From NCBI RefSeq assembly GCF_003865095.1, contig NZ_BHYK01000012.1, positions 62,001-126,000 on the forward strand: a DNA stretch of 64,000 nucleotides. Direction: 5' to 3'. Positions 33,439 through 42,911 of this stretch are shown piece after piece (the first letter of the stretch is position 1; each line of letters starts with the position of its first letter). The notes beneath the pieces are model-generated. The model was not told where the DNA came from. It did no database searches and saw only the letters and a program-made list of their open reading frames with translations. This DNA is from Clostridium tagluense (GTDB lineage: Bacteria; Bacillota; Clostridia; Clostridiales; Clostridiaceae). Both the position numbers and the translations under genes were made by a program.

Positions 33439-34651
33439 AATGTATTAAGTAAAAATTAATATTTTTATCTCCCCAGCCTAAATCCCAAGGCACATGATAT
33501 CTATCAATGGTGTGTGTGTTAACAAGAGGGTATCCATGAGAGTCAAAACCTGTAACTATAGCAAAATGATCTATATCACTACCTTTGGCATAACAAATAA
33601 GATCTCCTATATCTAGTTTTTGCATTGCACCACAGGGATAGCCAGTAAGGGGAGAAATTAACTGGTTAAATGTCCCTTTACCCAGTAGCTTCCCTCTGCC
33701 ACTATAAAGTAAATAATTTTTAAAGGCATCAGCATTAACCCATGCTGAGCTTCCGTCAGCTCCACCATATTTTTTGTAAGTACATTTCCAAATACTATCA
33801 AATCCTAGTTTGCCACCTTCACTATCTCCAATTGATTGAGATACATAATTAGTGCAATTGCCTCCATTGCCGGTATAGTTTGTGTATTTTTTATTATATT
33901 TTGTTGGATTTCCGCTTGCCCAGGGTATTCCACAGTATTTATCCGCATATTTAACCGCATTTATTTTGTCGTATGCACCTTTTGGAACAACTTTTACCTC
34001 AGATGGTATTTTAGGACAAATACCTAGATTATAAATAGTTTTTTTGTCAGCATCAAGTTTAAAGTTTTTTAATTCTCCGATATAAGATTTTAAAGCATCT
34101 TCAAAACAATCTAAATACCAATCGGAATAAATTATCCATTTTTCATCCTTTTTTATTAGATCCATGGAGTGTGTTAGCCCTACTCCAAAAACATTTGAAG
34201 TAGGAGTTATATCATTTTTATAAGTGTATTCAAATTTATAATATTCGTCCACCAATAAGCTGAGGCCTCTTTTGGTTGTAGTTATTCTTCTAACACTTGG
34301 AGTAGATTCAACTTTTGTAAAATTCATGCCTCTTTGACTTGACCAATCATTAAAATAATTTAATCTTTTAACTTCATGCCCTAAGCTCCACTTTCCAAGC
34401 TTTTGAGAAGAATCATAATAACTAGGAAGATTAGTAAGATCTTTAGTAATAAACATGGAACAACGATCATTATAAATATTTTTTATCACCTGTGTAATTT
34501 CAGTTTTATCAGGAGGTAATAAAGCCATTGTAGGAATAGTTATATTTTTATTTGTGTAAAAATCATTGAATTTATAAAAAAACAAATTCAATAGTAAAAC
34601 AAAAGACAAAATAACAGTGAAAATACCAGCTTTGAAAATGTGTTTTTTCAT
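33431..34651 (-). CDS. Exported protein with putative amidase domain (Amidase_6)
   Basis: 406 residues. An N-terminal signal or anchor (about 5-25) is followed by an uncharacterised region with YKFEYTYKNDI and a C-terminal domain (about 225-400) with YADKYCGIPWASGNPTKYNKKYTNYTGNGGNCTNYVSQSIGDSEGGK, DIGDLICYAKGSDIDHFAIVTGFD and VNTHTIDRYHVPWDLG. Cys in GNCTNYVSQ and His in DHFAIVTG are the expected catalytic pair of this CHAP/NlpC-like amidase fold. A peptidoglycan target is plausible but unproven. ATG at 34651 has GGAGGTG 8 bases upstream; the GTG four codons earlier is part of that site. Confidence 0.87.
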   Translation of the reverse strand: MKKHIFKAGIFTVILSFVLLLNLFFYKFNDFYTNKNITIPTMALLPPDKTEITQVIKNIYNDRCSMFITKDLTNLPSYYDSSQKLGKWSLGHEVKRLNYFNDWSSQRGMNFTKVESTPSVRRITTTKRGLSLLVDEYYKFEYTYKNDITPTSNVFGVGLTHSMDLIKKDEKWIIYSDWYLDCFEDALKSYIGELKNFKLDADKKTIYNLGICPKIPSEVKVVPKGAYDKINAVKYADKYCGIPWASGNPTKYNKKYTNYTGNGGNCTNYVSQSIGDSEGGKLGFDSIWKCTYKKYGGADGSSAWVNADAFKNYLLYSGRGKLLGKGTFNQLISPLTGYPCGAMQKLDIGDLICYAKGSDIDHFAIVTGFDSHGYPLVNTHTIDRYHVPWDLGWGDKNINFYLIHLK

Positions 34652-34833
34652 GAATTTATACACCTCCGAATTATTTGAAACAAAAAATAAGCACTAAGTT
34701 AGTATTCCACATTAATAAGATTTATTGCAAAAATAAATGATGAATTAATTTCAAATGTTGGAGAATTGTTCATCAAAATGAATTTTATTAATATACTTAA
34801 TAATGGTAATTAATTTTGTGAGGTAGCTTATGT

Positions 34834-36180
34834 ATGGCGAAGGAATATACAACTAATGAAGTTCTCAATACCTCCCTGCCTGTAGTTGCGGAGATAACAA
34901 TATATACTTTAATGTCTATTTTCGATTTAATGATGATTGGGAAATATGGTGGGAATATAGCAGTAAGTGCAGTGGGGATAAGTAATAGTTTAACAAATGC
35001 ATTTATAGGTATATTTATTTTTGGGGGAGTTTGTATAAGTATTGTTTCACTAGTGTCTAGACTAGTAGGTGCAAAGCAGTATGAAATTGCTGGAAAATTT
35101 GCCGTATTAGGATTTATTTTAGGTGCTAGTATTTGTTTAATTATTACAATTTTATTTTTTTATTTTGGAAAAGAACTCCTTTATATACTTGGAGCTAGGA
35201 ATGAAATTTTACAAATAGGATATTCATTTATAAGAATTAATTCTATAGCCTTATTCTTTTGTATGAATATGCGGCTTTTAAATTCTGTTCTAATAGGATA
35301 CGGAAACACTTTTATACCATTCATATGTTCTTTAATTGTATTTTCATTTAAAATATTTTTCAATTATTTGTTCATTTTTGGTGTTATGTTTAAGGCGAGG
35401 GGGATAGAAGGAGCTGCGATAGCTTCTACAATTGCTTATTTATGTGGTTTTGTTTTTTCTTTTTACAATACTGTTATTAAGGCAAAAATAAATTTTAAAA
35501 CTATTTTTAATCTTAAGATTAAAAATAGTGATATTAAAAAAATATTAAGATTAGCTATTCCTTGTTCATTGGAAGAAGCGACCTTTAGCATTAGCAAATT
35601 GATATGTGTTGCTATTATAATTAAATCTGGCAGTGTTTCCTTTGCAGCTGATGAAATAGCTAATATGATAGAGGGAATTTCAGTTATGCCTGGTATTGGA
35701 TTTGGTATGGCGGTTATTACTTTAGTAGGACATAATATAGGGAAAAGGGATTATAAAAAAGCAAAATCGGCTACTTTTAATTGTGCTTTTTATGCTTTAT
35801 TTATGATGAGTATATTCGCAATGATATTCTTATTTATGCCAAATATTTTGGTGAATTTTTTTGTTAGTGAAAAAGAAAAAAAAGTTGCTTATTTAGCTGG
35901 GCGGTGTCTTGCTATAGGAGCAGCGGAGCAACCGTTTATAGGGACATCCCTAGTCTTTGCAGGTGCATTAAAAGGATTAGGAGACGTTAAGAGTCCCTTT
36001 TTAATTTCTTGTTTTACAAGTTGGGTTATAAGATTACCATTAACATACTATTTTATACATCTTTTAAAGTATCCAGTTACAGCAGTATGGTGGATTACAA
36101 CGCTACAATGGGCAATAGATGCATTGCTTATGTTTATATTTTTTAAATACAAATTTAATAAATTATCAAAAAATCAATAG
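34834..36180 (+). CDS. Second MATE family efflux transporter
   Basis: 448 residues, twelve helices in two halves. The first begins NTSLPVVAEITIYTLMSIFDLMMIGKYGG, the second LAIPCSLEEATFSISKLICVAIIIKSGSVSFAADEIANMIEGIS. The AGALKGLGDVKSPF motif near 385 is the family repeat. It is clearly diverged from the protein at 2.3-3.7 kb and belongs to another MATE branch. GAGGTAGC lies 6 bases before ATG. It is monocistronic, and no regulator gene is adjacent. Confidence 0.9.
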   Translation: MAKEYTTNEVLNTSLPVVAEITIYTLMSIFDLMMIGKYGGNIAVSAVGISNSLTNAFIGIFIFGGVCISIVSLVSRLVGAKQYEIAGKFAVLGFILGASICLIITILFFYFGKELLYILGARNEILQIGYSFIRINSIALFFCMNMRLLNSVLIGYGNTFIPFICSLIVFSFKIFFNYLFIFGVMFKARGIEGAAIASTIAYLCGFVFSFYNTVIKAKINFKTIFNLKIKNSDIKKILRLAIPCSLEEATFSISKLICVAIIIKSGSVSFAADEIANMIEGISVMPGIGFGMAVITLVGHNIGKRDYKKAKSATFNCAFYALFMMSIFAMIFLFMPNILVNFFVSEKEKKVAYLAGRCLAIGAAEQPFIGTSLVFAGALKGLGDVKSPFLISCFTSWVIRLPLTYYFIHLLKYPVTAVWWITTLQWAIDALLMFIFFKYKFNKLSKNQ

Positions 36181-36378
36181 GCATTTAGATAATTTTCTTT
36201 CTTACATAAAAGGTTCTCTAAAATTTTCTTTGATTCTTTTAACACTAAGCCATGATTTTTTAGGTGCATTGCATTAATTTCCACTTGTTATATAGGATAC
36301 TTTTGATAATAATAAGTTATAAGGCTATGTACTTAAACGTAGCAATATATTTATAATTAAATTTAAGAAGGAGAAAAC

Positions 36379-37113
36379 ATGAAAAAGAAAGGTTCAACTA
36401 GGTTTATAGTTTTATTAATTGGGTTATTTTATATAATTGTTAATTGTTGTTTATTAGGTAGTCAAAAAACATTAGCATATTCTAATTTAAGTAAAGACAA
36501 GGAAAAAGTAATATATTTAACCTTTGATGATGGACCTAGTGTTCTGACAGATAAAGTGTTAGATATACTTGACGAAAATAATGTAAAGGCTACTTTTTTT
36601 CTTATAGGGAATCAAATTAAAGGTCAAGAAGCGGTGGTAAAAAGAATATATGATGAAGGCCATAGTATGGGGCTACATACTTATACCCATACATATAAGA
36701 AAATATATTCTAGTAGAAAAGCATTTATAGATGAGATGCTACAAACTCAGGATGAAATTAATTCCCTAACGGGAATTAAACCAACAATAATAAGATTCCC
36801 TTTTGGCAGTAGAAAACATTTAAATGGGCCTTTTTTAGAGCAACTTCATAGTTGTAATTTTAAAATATACGATTGGAATGCTATTATGTCTGATGGAGTA
36901 AATTTTAGAACTCCTACAGAGCAGCTGTATAGAGAAGCTACAAAAACTACAATTACAGAGCATCCTATAATATTGCTTATGCATTGTGACTATATGCATA
37001 AAAATACTTGTAAGGTACTACCTAGAGTAATAAAATTCTATAAGGATAATGGATATGAATTTAAAATTATTAACGATGTAACGCCAGAGAATTACTTTCC
37101 TATTAAAAAGTAA
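36379..37113 (+). CDS. Polysaccharide deacetylase (NodB domain), secreted
   Basis: 244 residues: signal/anchor (about 8-30), then NodB homology domain from about 45. Motif 1 is VIYLTFDDGPS with the catalytic base and metal Asp, motif 2 is HSMGLHTYTHTYKKI with two metal His, motif 3 RFPFGSRKHL, motif 4 IYDWNAIMSDG and motif 5 IILLMHCD. The metal triad Asp-His-His is intact. These zinc or cobalt enzymes remove N-acetyl groups from peptidoglycan or other surface glycans; the PdaA type acts in spore cortex synthesis, but the sequence does not settle which. AGAAGGAG precedes ATG and a terminator follows. Confidence 0.92.
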   Translation: MKKKGSTRFIVLLIGLFYIIVNCCLLGSQKTLAYSNLSKDKEKVIYLTFDDGPSVLTDKVLDILDENNVKATFFLIGNQIKGQEAVVKRIYDEGHSMGLHTYTHTYKKIYSSRKAFIDEMLQTQDEINSLTGIKPTIIRFPFGSRKHLNGPFLEQLHSCNFKIYDWNAIMSDGVNFRTPTEQLYREATKTTITEHPIILLMHCDYMHKNTCKVLPRVIKFYKDNGYEFKIINDVTPENYFPIKK

Positions 37114-37114
37114 T

Positions 37115-37152
37115 AAAAGACTAATTGCAAAATCTGCAATTAGTCTTTTATT
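37115..37152 (+). terminator. Terminator after the deacetylase gene
   Basis: A perfect 15-bp stem AAAAGACTAATTGCA / TGCAATTAGTCTTTT, loop AAATC. Confidence 0.87.
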
Positions 37153-37166
37153 ATTATAGTCAAAGA

Positions 37167-37631
37167 TTAACTATGACTTTCTAAGTCGTGAATAAGATTA
37201 GTTTTAGCTTTAATAATACTAGACAATGATACATATGCTTTGGAGGTTGTGCCATTGCTATTTGTAATCAATCTTCCTTGTATGTCAAGAAATAAGGCTA
37301 ATATTTCTTTTTCAGAATTAATAGAAAAACTCAGAAATTCTTTAGGCGTTGTAGCATTAGTAGAATATACTCTTAAATTAAATTGACTTATTAAAAATGA
37401 AATTTTATCATATATTGAAAAGTCAATTTTTTCAGCTTCATCATCAGTGATTTCTTTTTTTAGTTTTTGGTAGTAAAGAACAATTTTATCTACATTGTAA
37501 GCTAAAACCTTAGATAATACCTTTACAGCAGGAGGGAGGTTGGGTTGCTTACTAATTTCTGTGTAAAGAACTTCTCGTTTATATGCAATGGCTATAGCTT
37601 TATCTATAATGTCTATAATGTCGTATCCCAA
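37167..37631 (-). CDS. Hypothetical helical protein, 154 residues
   Basis: No family recognised. The composition and periodicity suggest an all-alpha bundle: DIIDIIDKAIAIAYKREVLYTEI, VKVLSKVLAYNVDKIVLYYQKLKKEI and later Ser/Thr-rich helices. The ferritin-like proteins of clostridial spores have a similar opening, but the Glu/His metal ligands of that fold cannot be picked out. No signal peptide or membrane segment. It is monocistronic and convergent with the deacetylase gene. Confidence 0.6.
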   Translation of the reverse strand: MGYDIIDIIDKAIAIAYKREVLYTEISKQPNLPPAVKVLSKVLAYNVDKIVLYYQKLKKEITDDEAEKIDFSIYDKISFLISQFNLRVYSTNATTPKEFLSFSINSEKEILALFLDIQGRLITNSNGTTSKAYVSLSSIIKAKTNLIHDLESHS

Positions 37632-37913
37632 AACAAAATAACCCCCTTTTAAGATTGCGTGGTGGATAACAATTATATTTCCTAAAGTTGTAAAATTTAA
37701 ACATCACTAATTTTTCAAGCTTAACTGTTTTGATGATTTATTCAAGACACTGTAATTGTACTATAACATAAGAGGGAAAACTACGGAGAGGTTGAAATTA
37801 AATTAATATCTCTTTTATATGCAGTTTCGGTTTTGCCTGTAGAATTATTCATTTTCATAAATATATTTCATAGCTTTTCCTGGAGCCTTTTGGCCCGGGA
37901 ATCGTGTTTTTTT

Positions 37914-37951
37914 GCAAAAAAAACTGCTACACTAATTTCTTAGTGCAGCAG
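37914..37951 (-). terminator. Terminator of the OPT/PqqD-like operon
   Basis: CTGCTGCACTAA pairs with TTAGTGTAGCAG (one mismatch) on the minus strand around GAAA, followed by ten Ts. Confidence 0.87.
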
Positions 37952-37961
37952 ACCCTTTGTA

Positions 37962-38312
37962 TTAGAAATTTATTTTTTTTATATAGTGACAATTAACGTC
38001 GATATGGTTTAAAAACAACAATAATCTTTCATAAAGTGGTTGAACTTTATCACCATACTTTGATTCTAGACTTTCTCCAATATCTTTTACAGTTTTATTG
38101 CCATCTATCTGTAAAAACACACAACTTCCATATTCATCTAAAGAAATTTTTTTATACTCTGGAATTCTGAATTTAAGTTTTCTAAAGAATTTTTGGAATT
38201 TATGATCTTGTTTTTCAAGTATAGTCACAATATTGCCTTTATCCACTTCATATTGGAAATTGTCAGAGATCTTATATATTATATTTAAAACCTCTTCGTT
38301 ATTGATTGGCAT
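37962..38312 (-). CDS. PqqD-like protein paired with an OPT transporter
   Basis: 116 residues. The C-terminal part, IPEYKKISLDEYGSCVFLQIDGNKTVKDIGESLESKYGDKVQPLYERLLLFLNHI, has the PqqD winged-helix pattern (L-D-x-x-G-x-x-x-W/F-xx-I-DG-x-x-T-V-x-x-I). PqqD domains normally chaperone RiPP precursor peptides, but no radical SAM enzyme or precursor is near. Here the gene starts 14 bases inside the 3' end of an oligopeptide transporter gene, so it is translationally coupled to it. A peptide-handling role at the transporter is an inference. Confidence 0.75.
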   Translation of the reverse strand: MPINNEEVLNIIYKISDNFQYEVDKGNIVTILEKQDHKFQKFFRKLKFRIPEYKKISLDEYGSCVFLQIDGNKTVKDIGESLESKYGDKVQPLYERLLLFLNHIDVNCHYIKKINF

Positions 38313-40218
38313 TTTTTACCTTACTTTTTACTATAGGTATTATAGTAGCTAATATTAGACCTACTAATATTATAATTGCCATTCCATTAGAAGCAGTAAA
38401 TCCACTTGGTGCATTATCCTTAAAAAACTTTAATCGAAGTATTATACCTATAAGTCCTATTATAGACCCACCGGCAACAAGTCCAGAAGATAAACTTATA
38501 CCATTAGAAATTTTAACTTCTTTTTCTTTTTCAGATTTAGAAGTTTTTTCTACAAATAAACGAACTAATGCACCTATTAATATTATAGAAGTTGTAGCTA
38601 TTGGTAAATAGAATCCTATAGCCACTGTCATTACAGGAAGTTTTAATAAGAATAAAACAACTCCCATAGCAGCACCAACGATGATCATAACCCAAGGTAA
38701 TTTACCTGACATTATACCAGCAGTTAATGTTGACATTAAGTTAGCTTGAGGTAGTGCAAATGGAACATTATCACCAGTTATTGCAAGTTGGCTTGAAAGT
38801 AATAATATAGTACCAATAACTACTATAACACCAACTATACCAGATATAGCAAAGTACTTATCCATTTCATTTTTGTTACCACCTACAATGAAAGTAACCT
38901 TTTGTGATTGAGCGTAACCTCCAGCCACAGATATAGCGGTAACTATAAATGTACCAAATAAAAGTAATGATTTGTTGTTTCCAGGATTTTTCCATCCCAT
39001 TGCAACAAATAATAATGTTACAATAACTATAGAAGCTATAGTCATACCGGATACAGGAAGGTTTGAAGTTCCTATAGTACCAGTTAAACGACCAGAAACT
39101 ATAACAAATAGTAATGATAAGAATAATGATAAAATAGAAGCAAATATAGCCATTGCTATATTACCACCAGATATCACGAAACCACCTATGAAACATACTA
39201 CTACTCCACCAAATAACATTAGGGTTCCAGCAGATGAGCCACTACCACTATTTGAATCCTTAGCATTCATAGTTTCTTTTATGGAAGATATTATAGTAGG
39301 TATAAGTTTTATAGCACCTATTAAACCACCAGAAAGCATCATACCAGCACCGATATATTTTACATAACTACCAGCGATATGTTTAACTTGCATAGCGTTT
39401 ATAGCAACATTCGGATTATTCCATACAGTTGCACCATCTCTTCCAAGGTTTGAGAAGTAACCTATTAAAGGCATAATACCGAAGTTAGATAATAAAGAAC
39501 CAGCAAACATAGCTACAGAAACCTCTAAACCAACTATGAATCCTATACCTAATAATAGAGGGTTAACTTCAACTTCAAATTTCCACTTGTAAAAAGTTTC
39601 GTTTACATAGCTTATAACGTTATTAGTTACATTTAAAAATGAACTAGTTACAACAGTTATAATACCACCTATTCCGAAACCTATTCCCATGAACTTCATT
39701 GATTCTCCAGCACCTTCTGAAGCGACAAGTGTTTCAGATATAGCCATTGACTCAGGATACATTAATTTACCGTGTTCTTCAATCATTAAGTAATTGTAAA
39801 CAAGAGAAGCTACTCCGATACCGAATAAAACTCCACCTACGCCAACAACAAAACCTTCTAAGAAAGTAACTTTAGCACCTATTAAAAGAATTGCTGGTAA
39901 AACGAATATTATACCACTAGCAACGGATTCTCCACCGCTTGCCATACCTTGAACTAAGTTTTTTCCAAGGATACCTTTTTGCTTTGCAAATGCAGCTATA
40001 AATGCGGAACCTATTATAGAACCTGGTATACCAGCGGCAACTGTAAGCCCTGATTTCATACCTGAATAGGCAGTTGATGCTGAAAATATTACAGCTAAAA
40101 TAATACCGATTATTAGTACGGCAACGTTTCCACCAGATTTAGAACCACTTGAAACGTAGGGAACGTAGTCTTTACCAGCTACGCCACCATATGCATTTTT
40201 TGATAACTTATTATCCAT
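38299..40218 (-). CDS. OPT family oligopeptide/metal-chelate transporter
   Basis: 639 residues with about sixteen membrane helices. Family motifs include the start AVLIIGIILAVIFSASTAYSGMKSGLTVAAGIPGSIIGSAF, GGESVASGIIFVLPAILLIG, LGIGFIVGLEVSVAMFAGSLLSNFGIMPLI and the C-terminal LPVMTVAIGFYLPIATTSIILIGALVRLFVEK. Bacterial OPT proteins import small peptides or peptide-like metal chelates by proton symport. The gene heads a two-gene operon with the PqqD-like gene and ends in a shared terminator. Confidence 0.92.
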   Translation of the reverse strand: MDNKLSKNAYGGVAGKDYVPYVSSGSKSGGNVAVLIIGIILAVIFSASTAYSGMKSGLTVAAGIPGSIIGSAFIAAFAKQKGILGKNLVQGMASGGESVASGIIFVLPAILLIGAKVTFLEGFVVGVGGVLFGIGVASLVYNYLMIEEHGKLMYPESMAISETLVASEGAGESMKFMGIGFGIGGIITVVTSSFLNVTNNVISYVNETFYKWKFEVEVNPLLLGIGFIVGLEVSVAMFAGSLLSNFGIMPLIGYFSNLGRDGATVWNNPNVAINAMQVKHIAGSYVKYIGAGMMLSGGLIGAIKLIPTIISSIKETMNAKDSNSGSGSSAGTLMLFGGVVVCFIGGFVISGGNIAMAIFASILSLFLSLLFVIVSGRLTGTIGTSNLPVSGMTIASIVIVTLLFVAMGWKNPGNNKSLLLFGTFIVTAISVAGGYAQSQKVTFIVGGNKNEMDKYFAISGIVGVIVVIGTILLLSSQLAITGDNVPFALPQANLMSTLTAGIMSGKLPWVMIIVGAAMGVVLFLLKLPVMTVAIGFYLPIATTSIILIGALVRLFVEKTSKSEKEKEVKISNGISLSSGLVAGGSIIGLIGIILRLKFFKDNAPSGFTASNGMAIIILVGLILATIIPIVKSKVKNANQ

Positions 40219-40474
40219 AAGTCATACCCCCTTTTATATTTTATAATTATAATTATAACACGATTTCGACATAAAACGATTTTTCTTAATTTTGCGAATA
40301 AAGGAATTTACCTAATTAGTAATTTGCAATAGTTCTAATAATTATACAATTTATTACCTATACATTTTTAGAATTATTCAGCGTTTCAAATAAAGCATGA
40401 TTTAAATTTGAAACCCTTGGAGATGTCATAGGCTATCTTCGCAATAAAAAATGGGTTAATATTATATATTTACA

Positions 40475-40645
40475 TTAGAACATAATGCTGTTATTGATCC
40501 ATTCTTAGTTATAGGATTTAAAAAGAAAAGAGCACAAATGATTTTGAATGGATATAAAAATGTTACTCCTAGGAATTGAAGATATTCAGAAGAAGATTTA
40601 AGGAAAAAAGAAGAGGTCTATGAAAGATTTATGGACATAAAATAA
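40475..40645 (+). pseudogene. Gene remnant with internal stop
   Basis: The frame reads LEHNAVIDPFLVIGFKKKRAQMILNGYKNVTPRN, a TGA at 40577-40579, then RYSEEDLRKKEEVYERFMDIK and TAA. Both parts are protein-like in composition and the frame is kept across the stop, so this looks like the tail of a decayed gene. There is no start codon with a ribosome binding site. The family is not recognised. Confidence 0.45.
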
Positions 40646-40676
40646 AGGCCAGCTATTGCTGACCTTTTTATCTATT
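40645..40676. terminator. Bidirectional terminator
   Basis: AAGGCCAGC pairs with GCTGACCTT around TATT (one mismatch), with T-rich DNA on both strands. It ends the minus-strand 62-codon gene. Confidence 0.75.
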
Positions 40677-40678
40677 TT

Positions 40679-40867
40679 TTACTCTGTGTAATTTGAAAGT
40701 GTATCAGTAGCTGTCTGTAATGCGGATTGCACAGCATTAAGGGTATTCTGAATTTGTTGTCTGTTTTCTTCCTTTTCTACTGTGCTTATGGCTTCAGTAA
40801 GACTAGTTCTTGAAGTTTGAAGTTTGTGATATACATCTTCAACGTGTTGTCTTGCATTCTTTTCCAT
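40679..40867 (-). CDS. Small helical protein, 62 residues, unknown function
   Basis: Sequence is almost entirely amphipathic helix: HVEDVYHKLQTSRTSLTEAISTVEKEENRQQIQNTLNAVQSALQTATDTLSNY, with heptad-like spacing that suggests a coiled coil or a two-helix hairpin. It has no Cys, no signal and no motif I recognise. AGGAGG lies 7 bases before ATG and a clear terminator follows, so expression is likely. Spore or stress roles are common for such proteins in clostridia but are not demonstrated here. Confidence 0.65.
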   Translation of the reverse strand: MEKNARQHVEDVYHKLQTSRTSLTEAISTVEKEENRQQIQNTLNAVQSALQTATDTLSNYTE

Positions 40868-41031
40868 GATAAGTCCTCCTTTAATCTTTAATAATACGGT
40901 TATAGTATTTCAACTTAACTTAAAAAAATACTTGAATATTAAAATTAAGCTGGAATTAAGGTTAGCTAAATAATAACTTAAACTCTAAGAGTTACTATAA
41001 GTACATAAGGTAATTGAGAGGAGAAATTAAA

Positions 41032-41205
41032 ATGAAAAAATTATTTAAATCTTTAATAGTGGTAATGTTAATGGGGTCAGCAACATCTACAATAGATAGA
41101 TTTACAGGAATGCATTTATATGATGTGTATATGGGCGGAGTAGTAATGTACATTTCATATGTAGCTTTAATGAGATTTAATGATAAGAAAGTACAAGCTA
41201 AATAA
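41032..41205 (+). CDS. Small membrane protein, 57 residues
   Basis: Starts MKKLFKSLIVVMLMGSATSTIDRF and contains a second hydrophobic stretch, YDVYMGGVVMYISYVALM. ATG at 41032 follows GAGAGGAG; an upstream in-frame start would overlap it. It ends 41 bases before the ABC ATPase gene on the same strand, with no terminator between, so it may be the first gene of the bacitracin/lantibiotic-type operon. No family recognised. Confidence 0.6.
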   Translation: MKKLFKSLIVVMLMGSATSTIDRFTGMHLYDVYMGGVVMYISYVALMRFNDKKVQAK

Positions 41206-41246
41206 TAACTTAAGGGATAGAAAGATTAGAGCGGGGGTATGGAAGT

Positions 41247-42158
41247 ATGAGTAATTATATTGTAGAGACTAAGGACTTAATAAAAAGCTTTAAGAATTTT
41301 AAAGCGGTAAATGGTATAGAGTTAAAAGTTAAAGAAGGAACGATTTATGGATTCTTAGGACCAAATGGAGCAGGGAAATCTACTACTATAAGAATGTTAT
41401 TAGGACTTATTAAAGCAACTTCCGGTGAAGTAATTGTTTTCGGGAAAAATATTAAAGGTAAGCGGGAGGAAATTTTAAGAGATATTGGTGCTTTAGTTGA
41501 AACGCCTTCTTATTATGAACATTTAACCTCTTATGAAAACTTAGAAATAACTAGAGTGGTTTTAAAGCTTAATAAAACAGAGATTGATAGGGTGCTAGCT
41601 CTTGTGGGTTTATCTGAAGTTAGAAATAAGAAAGTAAAGGAATTTTCATTAGGTATGAAGCAGAGATTAGGAATAGCACAGGCTTTAATGGGAAATCCAA
41701 AGCTCATAATTTTAGATGAGCCAACTAATGGATTAGATCCTTCTGGTATTCAAGAAATTCGAGAGTTAATTAAATCATTATCAGGGGAAAAAGGTATTAC
41801 TGTAATAATCTCAAGTCATATTTTAAGTGAAATAGAACTAATGGCAGATGAAGTTGGGATAATTAAAAAGGGTGAGCTTATATATCAAGGTACTATAGAA
41901 AGCTTAAGGAAAAATAATAACTCAAAAATACTAGTAGGGGTTTCAAATAAAGTAGAAGCTTTAGAACTGCTTATTAAAAGAAGGTATAGAGTTAAAGAAG
42001 AAAAGGGTAAATTGTTGGTTAGTGGTGAAAGTTTATCACCATCAAAGTTATGTAGAGAACTTGTTTTAGCAGGATTTGATGTTAATTACTTGTCTGATGA
42101 GGGTAAATCTTTAGAGGACATGTTTTTGTCATTAATGATGGAGGAAGAGGTATGTTAG
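41247..42158 (+). CDS. ABC transporter ATPase, bacitracin/lantibiotic export type
   Basis: 303 residues. Walker A GFLGPNGAGKSTTIRMLLG (about 34-52), Q-loop ALVETPSYYEHLTSYENLEI, signature FSLGMKQRLGIAQALMGNP, Walker B LIILDEPTNGLDPSGI and SSHILSEIELMAD are intact. The Q-loop region ETPxxYxxLT and the C-terminal extension (about 220-303) are as in BcrA. Two permease genes and a two-component system follow on the same strand, the usual layout of peptide-antibiotic detoxification modules. It overlaps the next gene by 7 bases. Confidence 0.92.
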   Translation: MSNYIVETKDLIKSFKNFKAVNGIELKVKEGTIYGFLGPNGAGKSTTIRMLLGLIKATSGEVIVFGKNIKGKREEILRDIGALVETPSYYEHLTSYENLEITRVVLKLNKTEIDRVLALVGLSEVRNKKVKEFSLGMKQRLGIAQALMGNPKLIILDEPTNGLDPSGIQEIRELIKSLSGEKGITVIISSHILSEIELMADEVGIIKKGELIYQGTIESLRKNNNSKILVGVSNKVEALELLIKRRYRVKEEKGKLLVSGESLSPSKLCRELVLAGFDVNYLSDEGKSLEDMFLSLMMEEEVC

Positions 42159-42898
42159 TAAGATTAATAATTAATGATATCTATAAACAGAGGAGAAGCA
42201 TGTTAATTTTTATGGTTATAGCTATACCAATTTTCACTTCAGTGCTACTGGCCATTGACTTTGGTATAAGATATGAAAGTTATCTTTATCCACTTGCATT
42301 AAAAAAAGGTATTACATCTTGGTCAATGTTATTATTAGAGCAAAAAATGGTATTTTTTAAAGAGTACTTGCCTTTATTTGGAGCTATAATAATTTCTTCT
42401 TTGTTTGATAGTGAGTATAAGAATAATGGGTGGACATTGTCATTAACTTACCCAGTTGCAAGGGGGAAAATTGTTATATCAAAGTTCGTAGCAAGCTTAA
42501 TATTTATGAGCATTATGTTAATTATAAATAGCTTATCATTAATTGTAGTAGGAAAAATCGTAGGTTTTCCCGAAGCTATTAATAGCAGGTATTTTGTGAA
42601 AATGTTTTTTATTCAATTTATATCAGTTGCAGGAGTTATGACAATACATTTATATATTACAATAAAAAATAAAAATGTTTTAAAATCAATAGGAGTAGCT
42701 GCAATTATAACCATTGTTTCTTCAGATTTATTTTATAGAGGAATAAGTATAAGCAAATATAATCCATACTCCTTTGCATCTTTTTCTGATGGATTAACTA
42801 AAGCAAATTTAAGTTTGCAAATCATAATGTCAGTAGTTTTAATCTTTATAGGATTATTTTCTGCAGTGATATATTTCAATAAAAAACAGAGTTATTAA
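42152..42898 (+). CDS. ABC-2 permease, lantibiotic-immunity type (first)
   Basis: 248 residues with six predicted membrane helices. It opens LVRLIINDIYKQRRSMLIFMVIAIPIFTSVLLAIDFGIR and has the SEYKNNGWTLSLTYPVARGKIVISKFVASL stretch that is typical of MutE/EpiE- and BcrB-like permeases (E-(Y/F)-x-N-x-W-x-x-L-x-x-P-V-x-R-x-x-x). It would form the membrane channel with the second permease. It overlaps the ATPase gene and ends 13 bases before the second permease, so the three are co-translated. Confidence 0.87.
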   Translation: MLVRLIINDIYKQRRSMLIFMVIAIPIFTSVLLAIDFGIRYESYLYPLALKKGITSWSMLLLEQKMVFFKEYLPLFGAIIISSLFDSEYKNNGWTLSLTYPVARGKIVISKFVASLIFMSIMLIINSLSLIVVGKIVGFPEAINSRYFVKMFFIQFISVAGVMTIHLYITIKNKNVLKSIGVAAIITIVSSDLFYRGISISKYNPYSFASFSDGLTKANLSLQIIMSVVLIFIGLFSAVIYFNKKQSY

Positions 42899-42911
42899 TA
42901 GGAGGCATATT

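Larger units (their letters stand above)
40219..40678. other. Intergenic region with a gene remnant
   Basis: Holds the OPT promoter (minus) near 40220-40330, a decayed ORF at 40475-40645 and a shared terminator at 40645-40676. Nothing else is recognisable. Confidence 0.5.

Noticed and set aside
38972-39367. A 131-codon plus-strand frame inside the OPT gene
   Set aside because: It mirrors the hydrophobic codons of the transporter; composition and lack of signals mark it as a shadow.
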